Positions 8,468-18,416 of a stretch of DNA of 64,000 nt are shown here, piece after piece. Below the pieces are notes generated by a model, which saw nothing but the letters and a program-made list of their open reading frames with translations, did no database searches and was not told the origin of the DNA. Made by a program: the position numbers and the translations under genes. The stretch's first letter is position 1. Each line of letters starts with the position of its first letter. This stretch comes from Neobacillus massiliamazoniensis (lineage in GTDB: Bacteria; Bacillota; Bacilli; Bacillales; Cytobacillaceae): contig NZ_CVRB01000004.1 in the NCBI RefSeq assembly GCF_001048695.1, positions 558,001 through 622,000 on the forward strand, read 5' to 3'.

Positions 8468-8942
8468 ATTTAATAGAAACGATCCGGACGCTCATTTCAC
8501 CGCCTGGAGTTTGTACAGAGACTTGGTCTCCTACTTTTTTGCCGATTAAGCTTTTAGCAATCGGAGAGTCATTCGAGATTTTCCCTTCAAATGGATCTGC
8601 TTCGGCACTACCGACAATCGTATACGTTTCTTCATCACCATCAGGCAGTTCAATAAATGTTACAGATCTACCTAATGATACTGAGTCGCTTGCCATTTCA
8701 CCCTCTTCAATAATCTTGGCATTACGAATCATATTTTCTAACGTTGTAATACGTCCTTCGACAAAAGCTTGTTCTTCTTTTGCTGAATCGTACTCAGAGT
8801 TTTCAGATAAATCGCCGAAGCTTCTTGCGATTTTAATCCTTTCAACTACCTCTTTACGTTTGACGGTTTTTAGATAATCAAGTTCCTGTTCAAGTTTTTC
8901 TTTTCCTGCTAATGTCATCGGAAATTCTTTTTCTACAGCCAA
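8466..8942 (-). CDS. greA: transcription elongation factor GreA
   Basis: A 158-residue GreA, full length for the family. It has an N-terminal coiled coil (about 1-75, with [16 protein letters not shown]) ending in the acidic tip region SENSEYD.AKEEQ, then the globular FKBP-like C-terminal domain (about 83-158; [32 protein letters not shown]). It helps stalled RNA polymerase cut back its transcript. The start is TTG 8942, with AAGGAGTGAG upstream. Its own promoter lies at 8986-9014. Confidence 0.95.
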   Translation of the reverse strand: MAVEKEFPMTLAGKEKLEQELDYLKTVKRKEVVERIKIARSFGDLSENSEYDSAKEEQAFVEGRITTLENMIRNAKIIEEGEMASDSVSLGRSVTFIELPDGDEETYTIVGSAEADPFEGKISNDSPIAKSLIGKKVGDQVSVQTPGGEMSVRIVSIK

Positions 8943-8985
8943 AACTTCTCACTCCTTCTTATCTTCACAATCCACCATTAGATTG

Positions 8986-9014
8986 TATATAAAATGTATG
9001 TAGGTTTTTGCCAA
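8986..9014 (-). promoter_or_regulatory. probable sigma-A promoter for greA
   Basis: Minus-strand -35 TTGGCA and -10 TATATA with 17-bp spacing; the predicted start is about 40 bp ahead of the greA TTG. Confidence 0.55.
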
Positions 9015-9032
9015 TTAGAATAAATAGATAGG

Positions 9033-9059
9033 AGCGCGTCCTTTATTTAAGGGCGCGCA
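9033..9059. other. GC-rich stem-loop between udk and greA
   Basis: GAGCGCGTCCTT pairs with AAGGGCGCGC around a short AT loop. No strong T run follows on the minus strand, so it may slow or protect the RNA rather than terminate it. Confidence 0.45.
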
Positions 9060-9116
9060 AGAAAAAATATTTATCCATCATGGAATTTTATATATTGCAT
9101 TTCTTTTGCTATTGTT

Positions 9117-9749
9117 TCATAAAATTGACTTTTGTTCAAGAATTGTTTGAATTTTTGTGACCATTAAATCGATGGCTACATGATTATGGCCACCTTCCGG
9201 GATAATGACATCCGCGTAACGTTTTGTCGGTTCAATAAATTGATTATGCATCGGACGAACAACATTTACATATTGATCAATAACAGAATCAAGGGTACGC
9301 CCCCGTTCCTTAATATCCCGTTGCATGCGACGGATGATTCGTAAATCCGCGTCTGTATCGACAAAAAGTTTAATATCCATTATATTTCTTAACCGTTCAT
9401 CCTCAAGAATAAGGATCCCTTCAAGAATAATAACATCTTTTGGTTCGACTGCTATGATTTTATCGGAACGAGTATGAATCGAATAATCATATACTGGCTT
9501 ATTAATTGGCTCAAATCGTAACAATTTCTCGATATGCTCCATAAGTAAATCATTATCAAATGCCAGTGGATGATCATAATTGGTTTTCAGACGCTCTTCA
9601 AACGGCAAATGACTTTGATCCTTATAATAATAATCCTGTTCAAGTACTAAAATTGAATGACCTTTAAAGCTATCATCAATGGCTTTTGTAACACTGGTTT
9701 TTCCGGAGCCTGAGCCGCCGGCTACACCAATAACAACTGGTTTGCGCAT
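9117..9749 (-). CDS. udk: uridine kinase
   Basis: A 210-residue pyrimidine nucleoside kinase that phosphorylates uridine and cytidine for salvage. The P-loop GGSGSGKT is at residues 11-18. It is followed by LEQDYYYKD (substrate site), NYDHPLAFD and the [13 protein letters not shown] lid region, all typical of Udk. It lies 5 bp after trhP2 and is probably the last gene of the trmR-trhP1-trhP2-udk transcript, ahead of greA, as in B. subtilis. Confidence 0.95.
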   Translation of the reverse strand: MRKPVVIGVAGGSGSGKTSVTKAIDDSFKGHSILVLEQDYYYKDQSHLPFEERLKTNYDHPLAFDNDLLMEHIEKLLRFEPINKPVYDYSIHTRSDKIIAVEPKDVIILEGILILEDERLRNIMDIKLFVDTDADLRIIRRMQRDIKERGRTLDSVIDQYVNVVRPMHNQFIEPTKRYADVIIPEGGHNHVAIDLMVTKIQTILEQKSIL

Positions 9750-9754
9750 TCTTT

Positions 9755-11026
9755 CTAGTTCTCCTTTCGCATCATGTTGTTAGGGTAAACCGGTTTGTCC
9801 AATTTAAATTGTACAATCTGAAGTGGATGTCTTGCAGCATCCAGTTCATTCCCTTTTTCGTCCCAAATTTTATCAATCACATGCGTAAAATTTTCAATTT
9901 CCGGACCGAAGAATTCTACTTCATCGCCAGGTCTAAAATGGTTCCGCTGCTGAAGAGTTACCATTTGAGTGTTTTCATTATAATCCAACACAAGACCGAC
10001 AAATTCAAAACTTGTCTTCTTGCTATGATTGCCAAACATTTGCTCTTTATACCCAGGTACCCCTTCAAAAAATGCAGGTGCTGTTTCACGATTTGCACAT
10101 TTATCAAGTTCTTTGAGCCACTCTTTTTTGATGACAAAATTCTCTGGGTCAGCACAGTACGTATCGATCACTTTACGGTACACACTTACGACTGTTGCAA
10201 TATAATGGATAGATTTCATCCGACCCTCAATTTTTAAGCTATCAATTCCTAGTTCAATCATTTGCGGGATCGCCTTAATTAAATTTAGATCTTTTGGACT
10301 CATGGCAAATGGAGAATCATTTTCAGCAAACTGAGCTGTTTCTTGATCATCCGCTTCTAATTTATAAAGATCATAATCCCAGCGGCATGATTGACAGCAA
10401 CCGCCGCGGTTTGAATCTCTTGCTGTCATATGGTTACTCAATGTACAGCGGCCAGAATATGCAATACACATTGCACCATGAATAAAGGTTTCAATTTCAA
10501 TATCAACCTTTTCTTTCATTTCTCTGATCTCTTCTGCACCGGTTTCCCGGGCTAAAACGACACGGTCCAAGCCTTCTTCCTTCCAAAATTGGACTGCTTT
10601 CCAGTTTGAAAGGGATTGTTGAGTACTCAAATGAATTTCAATTTCCGGTGCCACTTTTCGGCAGGTTTCAATAATAAGCGGGTCTGCGACAATAATACCT
10701 GCCACACCAGCTTCTTTTAAACCAAGCAGATAATCCTCTAAACCAGAAATATTTTCGTTATGGGCGTAAATATTCGTGGTGATATAAATTTTTGCGCCAT
10801 ACTTTTTCGCAAACTCAACGCCTTCTTTCATTTCCTCTAATGAAAAGTTATCAGCGTTAGAACGAAGACCATATTCCTGACCACCAATAAATACCGCGTC
10901 TGCCCCGTACTGAACAGCAATCTTTAACTTTTCAAGGTTGCCAGCAGGAGCAAGGAGTTCCGGTTTCTTGACAATGACACGCTTTCCATCAATGATTTCA
11001 GAAATATTATCCTTAACTTCAGTCAT
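9755..11026 (-). CDS. trhP2: U32-family tRNA uridine hydroxylation protein TrhP2
   Basis: A 423-residue peptidase-U32-family protein (older name YrrO). It carries the U32 signature region with a cysteine cluster (RCTLSN..., then [11 protein letters not shown]) expected to hold an iron-sulfur cluster. The C-terminal domain (about 330-423) is a beta-barrel. In B. subtilis TrhP1 and TrhP2 make 5-hydroxyuridine at tRNA position 34 from prephenate-linked chemistry, and TrmR then methylates it. Here all three genes are adjacent in the same order. Family assignment is firm; protease activity is not expected. Confidence 0.9.
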   Translation of the reverse strand: MTEVKDNISEIIDGKRVIVKKPELLAPAGNLEKLKIAVQYGADAVFIGGQEYGLRSNADNFSLEEMKEGVEFAKKYGAKIYITTNIYAHNENISGLEDYLLGLKEAGVAGIIVADPLIIETCRKVAPEIEIHLSTQQSLSNWKAVQFWKEEGLDRVVLARETGAEEIREMKEKVDIEIETFIHGAMCIAYSGRCTLSNHMTARDSNRGGCCQSCRWDYDLYKLEADDQETAQFAENDSPFAMSPKDLNLIKAIPQMIELGIDSLKIEGRMKSIHYIATVVSVYRKVIDTYCADPENFVIKKEWLKELDKCANRETAPAFFEGVPGYKEQMFGNHSKKTSFEFVGLVLDYNENTQMVTLQQRNHFRPGDEVEFFGPEIENFTHVIDKIWDEKGNELDAARHPLQIVQFKLDKPVYPNNMMRKEN

Positions 11027-11049
11027 GATCCATATCCCTCCTTTATGTT

Positions 11050-11979
11050 TTAATAAACGGTTTCTTTAAAAAAGAAGCCTGTATCAAGCGAACGGTTTGT
11101 AGGCTGGATTTCCTCGATTCTAGCCAACAATTCATTCTTCTTATCCTCGTAAAGGTCCGGGTCCTCCATAAATAAATCAATCGCCTCACGATAGGCTTTT
11201 GTTACCTCTAAGAGATATTCGGCGCTCTTTAAAATTCCGTCAATTTTAAAAGAATCAACACCTGCGTCTAACATGTCTTGGAGTTCATCAATCATACACA
11301 TATCGCTTGGGCTCATAATGTGGGTCCCATTTTCATCTTCAAAAATCGGATATTTATTGCCGCGCTCCTTATCATGCAAAAACATTTGGTCTTGCAATTT
11401 ACGATTTTCGATTTCTAACACTTTTCCTTGGTACTCATAATAATTACCAAGGAGTGAACGCTTCGATTGGAACATACAGCTCATGCCATGAACCTGTACC
11501 TCGATTTCAACTTCCGCGTTCTCTTTGATTTCTATAATGGCATCCATATTAATTTCACGGGCAAGAACGGCCCGCTTAGCGCCTTTTCTGCCCCAATAAT
11601 TACATGTATACCAGTTCGTACCGGTCGTTTCCGTACTCCAATGGAGCTTCATTTCCGGCGCGGCCTCCCTCGCTGCCATTAAGACAGCAGGGTCTCCAAA
11701 AATGATGGCATCAGCATTTGCGTCTGCGGCAAATCGAATATACTCGCTCAACTCGTTGGCCTTTTCATTATGAAAAATTGCATTCATGGCAACGTAGACT
11801 TTTTTCCCTTGGGAGTGGCCCAGTTCAATTGCCTTTTTGACCTGCTCACGGTTAAATTCACCTGCAAGACGCAATCCATACCTCATTTCTCCTACAACAA
11901 AGGCGTCTGCACCCGCTTCAGCTAAAGGAAGAATATCTTCAAATGTATGCGGCGTGACTAGTAGTTCAAGTTTAGCCAT
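11050..11979 (-). CDS. trhP1: U32-family tRNA uridine hydroxylation protein TrhP1
   Basis: A 309-residue U32-family protein (older name YrrN), shorter than TrhP2 because it lacks the C-terminal barrel. It starts MAKLELLVTPHTFEDILPLA and has the family's GADAFVVGEMRYGLR motif. The U32 cysteine cluster is reduced: CMFQSKRSLLGNYYEYQG replaces it. The start is ATG 11979, with GAGGTG upstream and an 8-bp overlap with the trmR stop, so the two are translationally coupled. It works with TrhP2 in 5-hydroxyuridine formation at tRNA U34. Confidence 0.9.
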   Translation of the reverse strand: MAKLELLVTPHTFEDILPLAEAGADAFVVGEMRYGLRLAGEFNREQVKKAIELGHSQGKKVYVAMNAIFHNEKANELSEYIRFAADANADAIIFGDPAVLMAAREAAPEMKLHWSTETTGTNWYTCNYWGRKGAKRAVLAREINMDAIIEIKENAEVEIEVQVHGMSCMFQSKRSLLGNYYEYQGKVLEIENRKLQDQMFLHDKERGNKYPIFEDENGTHIMSPSDMCMIDELQDMLDAGVDSFKIDGILKSAEYLLEVTKAYREAIDLFMEDPDLYEDKKNELLARIEEIQPTNRSLDTGFFFKETVY

Positions 11980-12628
11980 TTTTTTCACCTCTTTTTCGTT
12001 TACTAATCGCAACCCCATCTCCGACAGGGAGGATGACAGAATCATAATCTAGGTGGTTCATAAGCCAACGATTAAATTCATCAATCTTTTTAACAATGCT
12101 TCTTGTTCTCTTTGATTCAATCTCAGTTTCGGTTACAAGTCCCTTAAATAAAACATTATCAGTAATAATGATTCCGTCCTCATGAAGATAGGTAGAATAA
12201 AGCTCAAAGAATTTTCTATATTGACCTTTAGCAGCATCGATAAAAATCGCATCAAATGGAGCATGTTCCTGAACGATCTCTTCTACTTCAAGTGCATCCC
12301 CTTTTATTAGGATAATTTGTTCCTGATTAGGAGACCGATGTATAAATTCCTCCGCTAACTGAAAGCGCTCCTCATCCCTCTCAATGGTCACAATACTGGC
12401 ATCTGGCAAAGCTTCTGCCATGCGTAATGCTGAATATCCAATTGCTGTTCCAACCTCAAGAATTTTTTTTGCTTGATGAATTCGCAACAGCTGAAGCATC
12501 GTTTCAATACCTGCAAGCTCCATAATAGGGACATTCTGTTCCTTCGCATATCCTTCCATTTCTGATAGCAATAGATTGCGCTCCGGAACAAGACTTTCAA
12601 TATAAGAATGCAGCTTTTCATTTTCCAA
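11972..12628 (-). CDS. trmR: tRNA 5-hydroxyuridine methyltransferase TrmR
   Basis: A 218-residue O-methyltransferase of the class I SAM fold (older name YrrM). The SAM loop is ILEVGTAIGYSALRMA near residue 58, with FIDAAKGQY (about 130) as the catalytic/metal region and DNVLFKG near 155. It methylates 5-hydroxyuridine at tRNA position 34 to 5-methoxyuridine. I take TTG 12628 as the start because GAGGTGAGG precedes it; an ATG six codons upstream lacks a site. A structured RNA lies in its 5' region. Confidence 0.88.
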   Translation of the reverse strand: MENEKLHSYIESLVPERNLLLSEMEGYAKEQNVPIMELAGIETMLQLLRIHQAKKILEVGTAIGYSALRMAEALPDASIVTIERDEERFQLAEEFIHRSPNQEQIILIKGDALEVEEIVQEHAPFDAIFIDAAKGQYRKFFELYSTYLHEDGIIITDNVLFKGLVTETEIESKRTRSIVKKIDEFNRWLMNHLDYDSVILPVGDGVAISKRKRGEKNG

Positions 12629-12684
12629 GCTGCCCTCACCTCGCATATAAAAGCATTTTAGACAATTTAATGCTCTTTAGACAT

Positions 12685-12792
12685 GAAAAAATAGCGTTCA
12701 CAGTTAACTAACAACTCATCGAAAAAACTTACAATAATCGATTGAGTAAGGCAAAAACTGCCAGAAAGCTACATGACTGTGAGTAACGCTAT
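12685..12792 (-). ncRNA. candidate three-stem structured RNA ahead of trmR
   Basis: On the minus strand an outer stem (AUAGCGUU with AACGCUAU, extended by CACAGU with ACUGUG after a 3-nt bulge) encloses two hairpins: GGCA/UGCC, and ACUCAAUCGA paired with UCGAUGAGU. The outer stem runs straight into UUUUUU. It could be an attenuator of the trmR operon or a small RNA. I do not recognise a known family. Confidence 0.5.
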
Positions 12793-12828
12793 AGATCCTT
12801 TATAAAAACACTTGAATTATTTTATCAT

Positions 12829-12861
12829 AAAAAAGGGAGAAATGCTAACCATTCTCCCTTA
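12829..12861 (-). terminator. terminator after mltG
   Basis: AAGGGAGAAT pairs with ATTTCTCCCTT, followed by TTTT on the minus strand, 10 bp after the mltG stop. Confidence 0.8.
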
Positions 12862-12870
12862 AAATCATTT

Positions 12871-14007
12871 TTATTTACTGGAAATATATTTGGCTTTTTC
12901 CCGATTGTGTTCATCAAGCGTCTTCGAGAAAATAATACTTCCATCAGGTTTTGCTAGGAAATAATAATAATCTGTTTTATCAGGGTTTAAGGCGGCATCG
13001 ATCGAGATTTCGCCAGAATTGGAAATAGGCCCTGGAGGAAGACCGGTGTGTTGATAAGTATTATAAGGTGAACTTACCTCTAAATCCGAATATAAGACTT
13101 TATCTTTGTGTTTTCCTTGTGCATATAAAATCGTAGGATCGGTTTGCAATGGCATTCCTTTATCAATGCGGTTATAAAACACACTTGCAATTAATTTACG
13201 GTCAGCTTTTGCTGTTGCTTCTTGTTCGATTAGTGACGACATTGTCAATAATTGATGAACCGTCAGATTTTTTTTCTTTCTTACTTCATCGTAATTTCCC
13301 AAGACATTTTGCGTTTTTTGAAGCATTACTTCAACCATTTCTTGAACAGAAGGATTAGGCGTGTAAAACGAGTAGGTTGCCGGGTACAAATACCCTTCAA
13401 GCGGATACTTCACACTCGGATTTAGAATATCTTTTGTCAGTAAGTTAGGGTATTTTGCCATCATGGAATGGATAAACGCTGGGTCATTTAATGTCGTCAA
13501 CACTTCATTATCTGATTTATGGATTGCTTTTGCCATGACATGCGCGATTTCCGTTAACTGCTGTCCTTCTGGAAAGGTTACCTTAAAGCTAGCCTGCTTC
13601 AGCACTTTCCCCGTTTTTAAACGGCTGACGATTTCGGCAACGTCCATGGACGGACTTAGTTCATAATCCCCTGCCATAAACCCGCCTTCATTTTTTAATT
13701 TAACATAATATTTAAATACCTTTGCATTTTTGATAATCCCATCTTCTACCAATTTATCAGCAATGCTAGTTACTGATGATCCGATCGGAATATTGACTTT
13801 TTTAGTAATCTTGCTGTTTGCGTTCAATGGTTTCAGCGCTGATTTTATGTATAGATATCCACCGCCGCCAATTAAAAGAATTAATGAAAGCACAGCTATT
13901 GTAATACCCATTACTATTTTTCTGACAAGCTTTGCTTCATGATAATGTTCAAGTAAATTTTGCTGAGCTTTTTTATTTGGATTTTGATTTTTATCGTCTG
14001 CTGCCAT
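12871..14007 (-). CDS. mltG: endolytic murein transglycosylase MltG (YceG-like)
   Basis: A 378-residue membrane protein. It has a short basic cytoplasmic tail, one membrane segment (about 33-55, GITIAVLSLILLIGGGGYLYI), a LysM-like domain (about 70-150) and the YceG/MltG domain. The catalytic glutamate is in LLTMSSLIEQEA (about 260-270). It cuts nascent glycan strands at the membrane surface and is thought to set their length. The start is ATG 14007, with GAAGGGGAG upstream. A promoter lies at 14077-14105 and a terminator follows, so it may be a single-gene unit. Length agrees with Bacillus YrrL. Confidence 0.92.
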   Translation of the reverse strand: MAADDKNQNPNKKAQQNLLEHYHEAKLVRKIVMGITIAVLSLILLIGGGGYLYIKSALKPLNANSKITKKVNIPIGSSVTSIADKLVEDGIIKNAKVFKYYVKLKNEGGFMAGDYELSPSMDVAEIVSRLKTGKVLKQASFKVTFPEGQQLTEIAHVMAKAIHKSDNEVLTTLNDPAFIHSMMAKYPNLLTKDILNPSVKYPLEGYLYPATYSFYTPNPSVQEMVEVMLQKTQNVLGNYDEVRKKKNLTVHQLLTMSSLIEQEATAKADRKLIASVFYNRIDKGMPLQTDPTILYAQGKHKDKVLYSDLEVSSPYNTYQHTGLPPGPISNSGEISIDAALNPDKTDYYYFLAKPDGSIIFSKTLDEHNREKAKYISSK

Positions 14008-14076
14008 ATTACTCCCCTTCCCCAATAACCTTGAGGTATAACTTTTGTAAAAAAATGAATAAAAGTTATCGTAACT

Positions 14077-14105
14077 ATTTCAGCATAATGTGCGAAAAAT
14101 GTCAA
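14077..14105 (-). promoter_or_regulatory. probable sigma-A promoter for mltG
   Basis: Minus-strand TTGACA and TGAAAT with 17-bp spacing, about 70 bp ahead of the mltG ATG. Confidence 0.5.
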
Positions 14106-14111
14106 TTTTGA

Positions 14112-14151
14112 TAGAAAAGCGGAAGCGCCTTGATCAGGCGCTGGAGCTGGA
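14112..14151 (-). repeat. repeat family A, short form, inverted
   Basis: GAAAAGCGGAAGCGCCTTGA joined to TCAGGCGCTGGAGCTGGAC: the outer arms of family A without the centre, in the opposite orientation to the copy at 5709. It lies just upstream of the mltG promoter. Confidence 0.75.
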
Positions 14152-14225
14152 CAATTAGAAAAACGGAAGCACCTGCTTACTCTTATACAGCCGTACAATT
14201 CTCAAAGTGGAATTTTTTTATTTCA

Positions 14226-14255
14226 TAAGAAAAACCGGTCATCAATTGACCGGTT
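14226..14255 (-). terminator. terminator after yrzB
   Basis: Nine-bp perfect stem AACCGGTCA / TGACCGGTT followed by TTTC on the minus strand. Confidence 0.8.
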
Positions 14256-14263
14256 CTTACAAA

Positions 14264-14554
14264 TTATTCGTTTTCGTCTTCTTGTTCATCGAAAAAGGTG
14301 TTTAACATTTCTTCAACCATGTCCCATTCTTCATCCGTTTCGATTGGGATTAGTTCGCCTTCTTCACCGTCTTCAGTCGGAGTAAAGGCATATGCATGAA
14401 TTTCTGGGCCTTCCTCTTCATCATATTCGCCAACTTGCTGGAATAAGACATATGACTTGCCGAATTCCTCTGATTCAAATGTAAATAATACTTCACATAA
14501 TTGTTCGTTACCTTCTTCATCTACAATCGTAATTTGATTTTCTCCGTGTTCCAT
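14264..14554 (-). CDS. yrzB: DUF1292 family protein YrzB
   Basis: A 96-residue very acidic protein. The DUF1292 core spans almost all of it: [20 protein letters not shown] at 8-27, then [17 protein letters not shown], and a Glu/Asp-rich tail. It is the last gene of the ireB-ruvX-yrzB cluster, 13 bp after ruvX, and is followed by a terminator. The order ireB-ruvX-DUF1292 is conserved across Firmicutes. The function is unknown. Confidence 0.88.
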   Translation of the reverse strand: MEHGENQITIVDEEGNEQLCEVLFTFESEEFGKSYVLFQQVGEYDEEEGPEIHAYAFTPTEDGEEGELIPIETDEEWDMVEEMLNTFFDEQEDENE

Positions 14555-14567
14555 TTCTTCACCTCAT

Positions 14568-14984
14568 TTATTTTATGCTATCAAGATAGCCTTGCAGAAT
14601 CATCATCGCTGCCATTTTGTCAATGACCTTCTTACGTTTTTTCCGGCTAACATCAGCTTCAAGTAATATTCTTTCTGCAGCCATTGTCGTAAGACGCTCG
14701 TCCCATAAAACGGTCTCAACAGCAAATTTTGTTTCTATTTCCTTTGCATATTGCTGACTCGCTTCACCGCGGGGACCAATCGAACCATTCATATTTTTCG
14801 GCAGACCGATGACAACCTTACTAACTTCATACTCTTTTATTAATTGACCAATTTCATCAAAACCAAACTCATTTTTTTCTTCATTGATTTTGAGAGTTTT
14901 GAGGCCCTGTGCCGTCCACCCAAGCTCATCACTTAAGGCAATTCCGACTGTTTTAGAACCTACATCCAATCCCATCATGCGCAT
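14568..14984 (-). CDS. ruvX: RuvX/YqgF family nuclease (putative Holliday junction resolvase)
   Basis: A 138-residue RNase H-fold protein, full length for the family. The first acidic residue lies in [16 protein letters not shown] (4-19); others fall in [15 protein letters not shown] (about 58-72) and in WDERLTT (about 98-104). Relatives act in resolving recombination intermediates and in 16S rRNA 5'-end processing. It lies 3 bp after ireB in one operon. Confidence 0.9.
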   Translation of the reverse strand: MRMMGLDVGSKTVGIALSDELGWTAQGLKTLKINEEKNEFGFDEIGQLIKEYEVSKVVIGLPKNMNGSIGPRGEASQQYAKEIETKFAVETVLWDERLTTMAAERILLEADVSRKKRKKVIDKMAAMMILQGYLDSIK

Positions 14985-14987
14985 TCA

Positions 14988-15254
14988 TTAAACCTCACGT
15001 TGTTTTTTTAAATAGGATTTAACCAGTTCTTCAATTATTTCATCACGTTCAAGCTTACGGATAATATTACGAGCATCGCGATGACGAGGGATATAGGCTG
15101 GGTCTCCAGATAAAAGATAACCGACAATTTGGTTGATTGGATTATATCCTTTTTCCTGCAGTGCTTCATAAACTTGAAAAAGCACATCTTTTACATCATG
15201 TTCAAAAGGCTCTTCAGAAAAATTAAACCGCATCGTTTTGTCAAATGAGCTCAT
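14988..15254 (-). CDS. ireB: IreB family regulatory phosphoprotein
   Basis: An 88-residue DUF965 protein (Bacillus YrzL). It carries the strongly conserved core [28 protein letters not shown] (about 37-56) and [16 protein letters not shown]. In Enterococcus the relative IreB is a small target of the cell-wall-sensing Ser/Thr kinase IreK. The start at ATG 15254 fits the GGGGTG site; a GTG three codons earlier is too close to it. It heads ireB-ruvX-yrzB. A full family A repeat lies upstream, between it and alaS. Confidence 0.9.
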   Translation of the reverse strand: MSSFDKTMRFNFSEEPFEHDVKDVLFQVYEALQEKGYNPINQIVGYLLSGDPAYIPRHRDARNIIRKLERDEIIEELVKSYLKKQREV

Positions 15255-15296
15255 TTCATACACCCCGCTTCATATTAGAGGAGAGAATTGCTATTG

Positions 15297-15418
15297 GTCT
15301 AGCTACAGCGCCTAGGGGCTCGGGGTCATAAGTTAATCCGTCAAGAAGGTTAAAAAACAACCTTCTCGCCGGCTCGTCTTATGCCTGTCGCCCCTGAGCA
15401 AGGCGCTTCCGCTTTTCT
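15297..15418 (+). repeat. repeat family A, full copy 2
   Basis: The same ~120-bp palindrome as at 8347, with small changes (AGTTAATCCGTCAAGAAGGTT in the left half). It sits in the alaS-ireB gap and does not touch a stop codon here. Confidence 0.85.
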
Positions 15419-15452
15419 GGTTACCTTCATTTTACACTACTTTGTTTCATTA

Positions 15453-18083
15453 TCAAATTGATTTTACCCATTCTTCAGCGATTTGAAGTGCGGAATCCAG
15501 TTTATCAGGATCTTTTCCGCCGGCTTGTGCCATATCAGGACGGCCGCCTCCGCCTCCGCCACAGCGAGCAGCAGCTTCTTTTACAAGTTTGCCGGCATGA
15601 TAGCCCTTATCTATTAAATCCTTCGTAACAGCCGCAATCAAATTGACTTTCCCCTCATGAGCACTGCCTAATAAAATTACTGCAGAACCAAGCTTTTGCT
15701 TCAAGTCATCAGCCATCGTTCTCAGGTTGTTCATATCCGCTTGAACCTTCGCAGCTAACACTGTAACACCATTTATTTCTTTAGCTTGTGCCACGAGATT
15801 GCCGGCCTCTATATTTCCTAACTTAGCGGAGAGCGATTCGTTCTCACGCTGCAGCTGTTTGATTTCACCGATTAAGCCATCAATACGATTAACAATCTCT
15901 TTCGGACTTGTTTTTAGTTTGTCAGCCGCATCCTTCAGTAATCCTGCTTGCTCATGTAACAAAAGGTAAGCAGATTCTCCCGTCACAGCTTCGATTCTTC
16001 TCGTTCCGGCGCCAATTCCGCCCTCAGAAACAATTTTAAACAGTCCGATAACGGATGTATTTGGTACATGGCAACCACCGCAAAGCTCTAGACTGTAATC
16101 GCCAACCCTTACTACTCGGACAATGTCTCCATATTTTTCACCGAAGAGTGCCATTGCGCCCATTGATTTTGCTTCAGATATTGGTTTTTGACTAATGTCA
16201 ACTTCAATATTCCGCCATATTTTTTCATTCACAATTCTCTCAATTTGCTCTAATTCATCAGGCGTGATTTGACCAAAATGAGAGAAGTCAAACCTTAGTC
16301 GATCAGGTTCTACAAGAGAACCTGCCTGATTGACATGCTCTCCAAGCACATCCTTTAATGCACGGTGCAGCAAGTGGGTAGCCGTGTGATTTTTGATTAT
16401 TTTAACACGGTTTGTTTGGTCAATAGTTGCTGTTACCTTTTGGTTCGCTTTTAGGGTGCCTGACACCACAACAGCTTTATGAAGGTTTTGTCCGTTTGGT
16501 GCTTTTTGGACATCCTTTACGGATACTGTTACGCCTTCACCTTCTATTGTGCCCCGATCGGCAATTTGTCCGCCGCTTTCAGCATAGAACGGTGTCACAT
16601 CAAGAATTAGCTGTATTTCCTCACCGCTTATTGCTTCCTGGGCGAGTTCACCATTTTTGACAATGGCAAGCACATTTGAATTGGTATGTAACTGATCGTA
16701 GCCAACAAACTTACTATCTACCTTTAACTCACCAAGTACGCCGCCTTGAACTTGCATGGAATCGACATCTTGACGAGCGGCACGAGCTCGTTCCCGCTGC
16801 TGTTCCATTTCTGTTTCAAATCCGGCATGGTCAACCTTCATGCCTTCTTCTTCCGCATACTCTTCTGTTAACTCAACCGGGAATCCGTAAGTATCATAAA
16901 GGCGGAATACATCCGCTCCAGAAATCGTATCACTGCCTTTTTCTTTCTCCTTCTTGATTACACTAGCAAGAATGGCTAACCCTTCATGAAGGGTTTCATG
17001 AAAACGCTCTTCCTCATTTTTAATGACCTTTTGGATAAATTCAGCCTTATCCCTTACCTCTGGATAAAAATCATGCATGATTTCTCCGACTACAGGTACA
17101 AGCTCATACATAAATGGACGGTTAATATTGATTTGCTTCGCATAGCGAACAGCTCGGCGCAGCAAGCGACGTAGAACATAACCACGCCCTTCATTTGAAG
17201 GAAGTGCCCCATCGCCAACAGCGAAGGCAACAGTACGTATATGGTCGGCAATGACTTTAAACGCCACATCTTTTTCCTTGTCTCCACCATATGTAGCCCC
17301 TGACATTTCTTCTGTTACACGGATGATTGGCATAAATAAGTCGGTATCAAAATTTGTAGGTACGTTTTGAACAACAGATGCCATCCGTTCTAAACCCATT
17401 CCGGTATCAATATTTTTCTTTGGAAGAGGTGTATAAGTGCCATCTGGATTATGGTTAAATTGTGAAAAAACAAGATTCCAGACTTCAAGATAGCGATCAT
17501 TCTCACCGCCCGGATACAATTCCGGATCTGTAGGATCATCTCCGTACTCAGGGCCACGGTCATAAAAAATCTCGGTATTAGGACCACTTGGGCCTTCGCC
17601 AATATCCCAGAAGTTTCCTTCAAGGCGAATAATTCGTTCCTCTGGTATACCAATCTTTTTATTCCAAATTTCAAATGCTTCTGTGTCCTCAGGATGAATG
17701 GTAACGGAAAGTAATTCCTTGTCAAAACCCATCCATTTTTCATCCGTTAAAAACTCCCATGCCGACTCAATTGCTTCCACTTTGAAGTAATCGCCGATAG
17801 AAAAATTGCCGAGCATTTCAAAGAAAGTATGATGTCTTGCTGTTTTTCCAACGTTTTCAATATCATTGGTACGAATTGATTTTTGGGCATTCGTAATTCG
17901 CGGGTTATCAGGAATGACCCGGCCATCGAAGTATTTTTTTAGTGTTGCTACACCACTGTTTATCCATAACAGGGAAGGATCATCATGCGGAACGAGTGAA
18001 GCACTTGGTTCAATGGCATGATTCTTCTCTTTAAAAAATTCTAAAAACAATTTGCGAATTTGCGAACCAGTTAAATTTTTCAT
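15453..18083 (-). CDS. alaS: alanyl-tRNA synthetase
   Basis: An 876-residue class II synthetase charging tRNA-Ala. The N-terminal catalytic part is recognised by [29 protein letters not shown] and [14 protein letters not shown]. The editing domain has the zinc motifs HTATH (near 565) and CGGCHV (near 665), and the C-terminal C-Ala domain carries the glycine-rich [17 protein letters not shown]. Start ATG 18083 has AGGAGG at proper distance. It has its own near-consensus promoter and a T-box leader, so expression responds to uncharged tRNA-Ala. Confidence 0.97.
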   Translation of the reverse strand: MKNLTGSQIRKLFLEFFKEKNHAIEPSASLVPHDDPSLLWINSGVATLKKYFDGRVIPDNPRITNAQKSIRTNDIENVGKTARHHTFFEMLGNFSIGDYFKVEAIESAWEFLTDEKWMGFDKELLSVTIHPEDTEAFEIWNKKIGIPEERIIRLEGNFWDIGEGPSGPNTEIFYDRGPEYGDDPTDPELYPGGENDRYLEVWNLVFSQFNHNPDGTYTPLPKKNIDTGMGLERMASVVQNVPTNFDTDLFMPIIRVTEEMSGATYGGDKEKDVAFKVIADHIRTVAFAVGDGALPSNEGRGYVLRRLLRRAVRYAKQININRPFMYELVPVVGEIMHDFYPEVRDKAEFIQKVIKNEEERFHETLHEGLAILASVIKKEKEKGSDTISGADVFRLYDTYGFPVELTEEYAEEEGMKVDHAGFETEMEQQRERARAARQDVDSMQVQGGVLGELKVDSKFVGYDQLHTNSNVLAIVKNGELAQEAISGEEIQLILDVTPFYAESGGQIADRGTIEGEGVTVSVKDVQKAPNGQNLHKAVVVSGTLKANQKVTATIDQTNRVKIIKNHTATHLLHRALKDVLGEHVNQAGSLVEPDRLRFDFSHFGQITPDELEQIERIVNEKIWRNIEVDISQKPISEAKSMGAMALFGEKYGDIVRVVRVGDYSLELCGGCHVPNTSVIGLFKIVSEGGIGAGTRRIEAVTGESAYLLLHEQAGLLKDAADKLKTSPKEIVNRIDGLIGEIKQLQRENESLSAKLGNIEAGNLVAQAKEINGVTVLAAKVQADMNNLRTMADDLKQKLGSAVILLGSAHEGKVNLIAAVTKDLIDKGYHAGKLVKEAAARCGGGGGGRPDMAQAGGKDPDKLDSALQIAEEWVKSI

Positions 18084-18114
18084 GATTTAGACCTCCTTTT
18101 TATTAAAAAAGCAT

Positions 18115-18381
18115 ACAAAAAAGCCCTCATCCCCAAAACAGGGACGAGGGCTTAGCTCGCGGTACCACCCTGATTATGAATACAATCATCTGTACTCATC
18201 TCTCAAACATGCCTTAACGCGGCAAAAACGGCAGTGATTAGCTGCACTCCGGATAAGCGTTCTGTCATCCTTCACCTAGAGCTTCTTTCAGCCGTGGAAG
18301 CTCCTCTCTTAAACGCACACTGCGTTACAGATGGACTATAACATACTGGATCCTTCGACATTTTTACACAAGTATACTATA
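18115..18381 (-). promoter_or_regulatory. T-box leader of alaS
   Basis: The minus-strand leader contains the T-box sequence AGGGTGGTACCGCG (about 18158-18172), an AGAGAGGAG motif typical of stem I, and a terminator hairpin AAGCCCTCGTCCC...GGGGATGAGGGCTTTTTT (18117-18153). A GCT triplet in GTGCAGCTAATC near 18240 is a candidate Ala specifier. Uncharged tRNA would stabilise the antiterminator and allow alaS transcription. Confidence 0.93.
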
Positions 18382-18387
18382 TGACGA

Positions 18388-18416
18388 ATTATAGCCATCG
18401 CTCTAGCTTTTGTCAA
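18388..18416 (-). promoter_or_regulatory. consensus sigma-A promoter of alaS
   Basis: Perfect TTGACA and TATAAT with a 17-bp spacer on the minus strand. The -35 directly follows the stop codon of the upstream permease gene. Confidence 0.9.

Noticed and set aside
8392..8877. 161-codon plus-strand frame
   Set aside because: Antisense to greA and running through a family A repeat.
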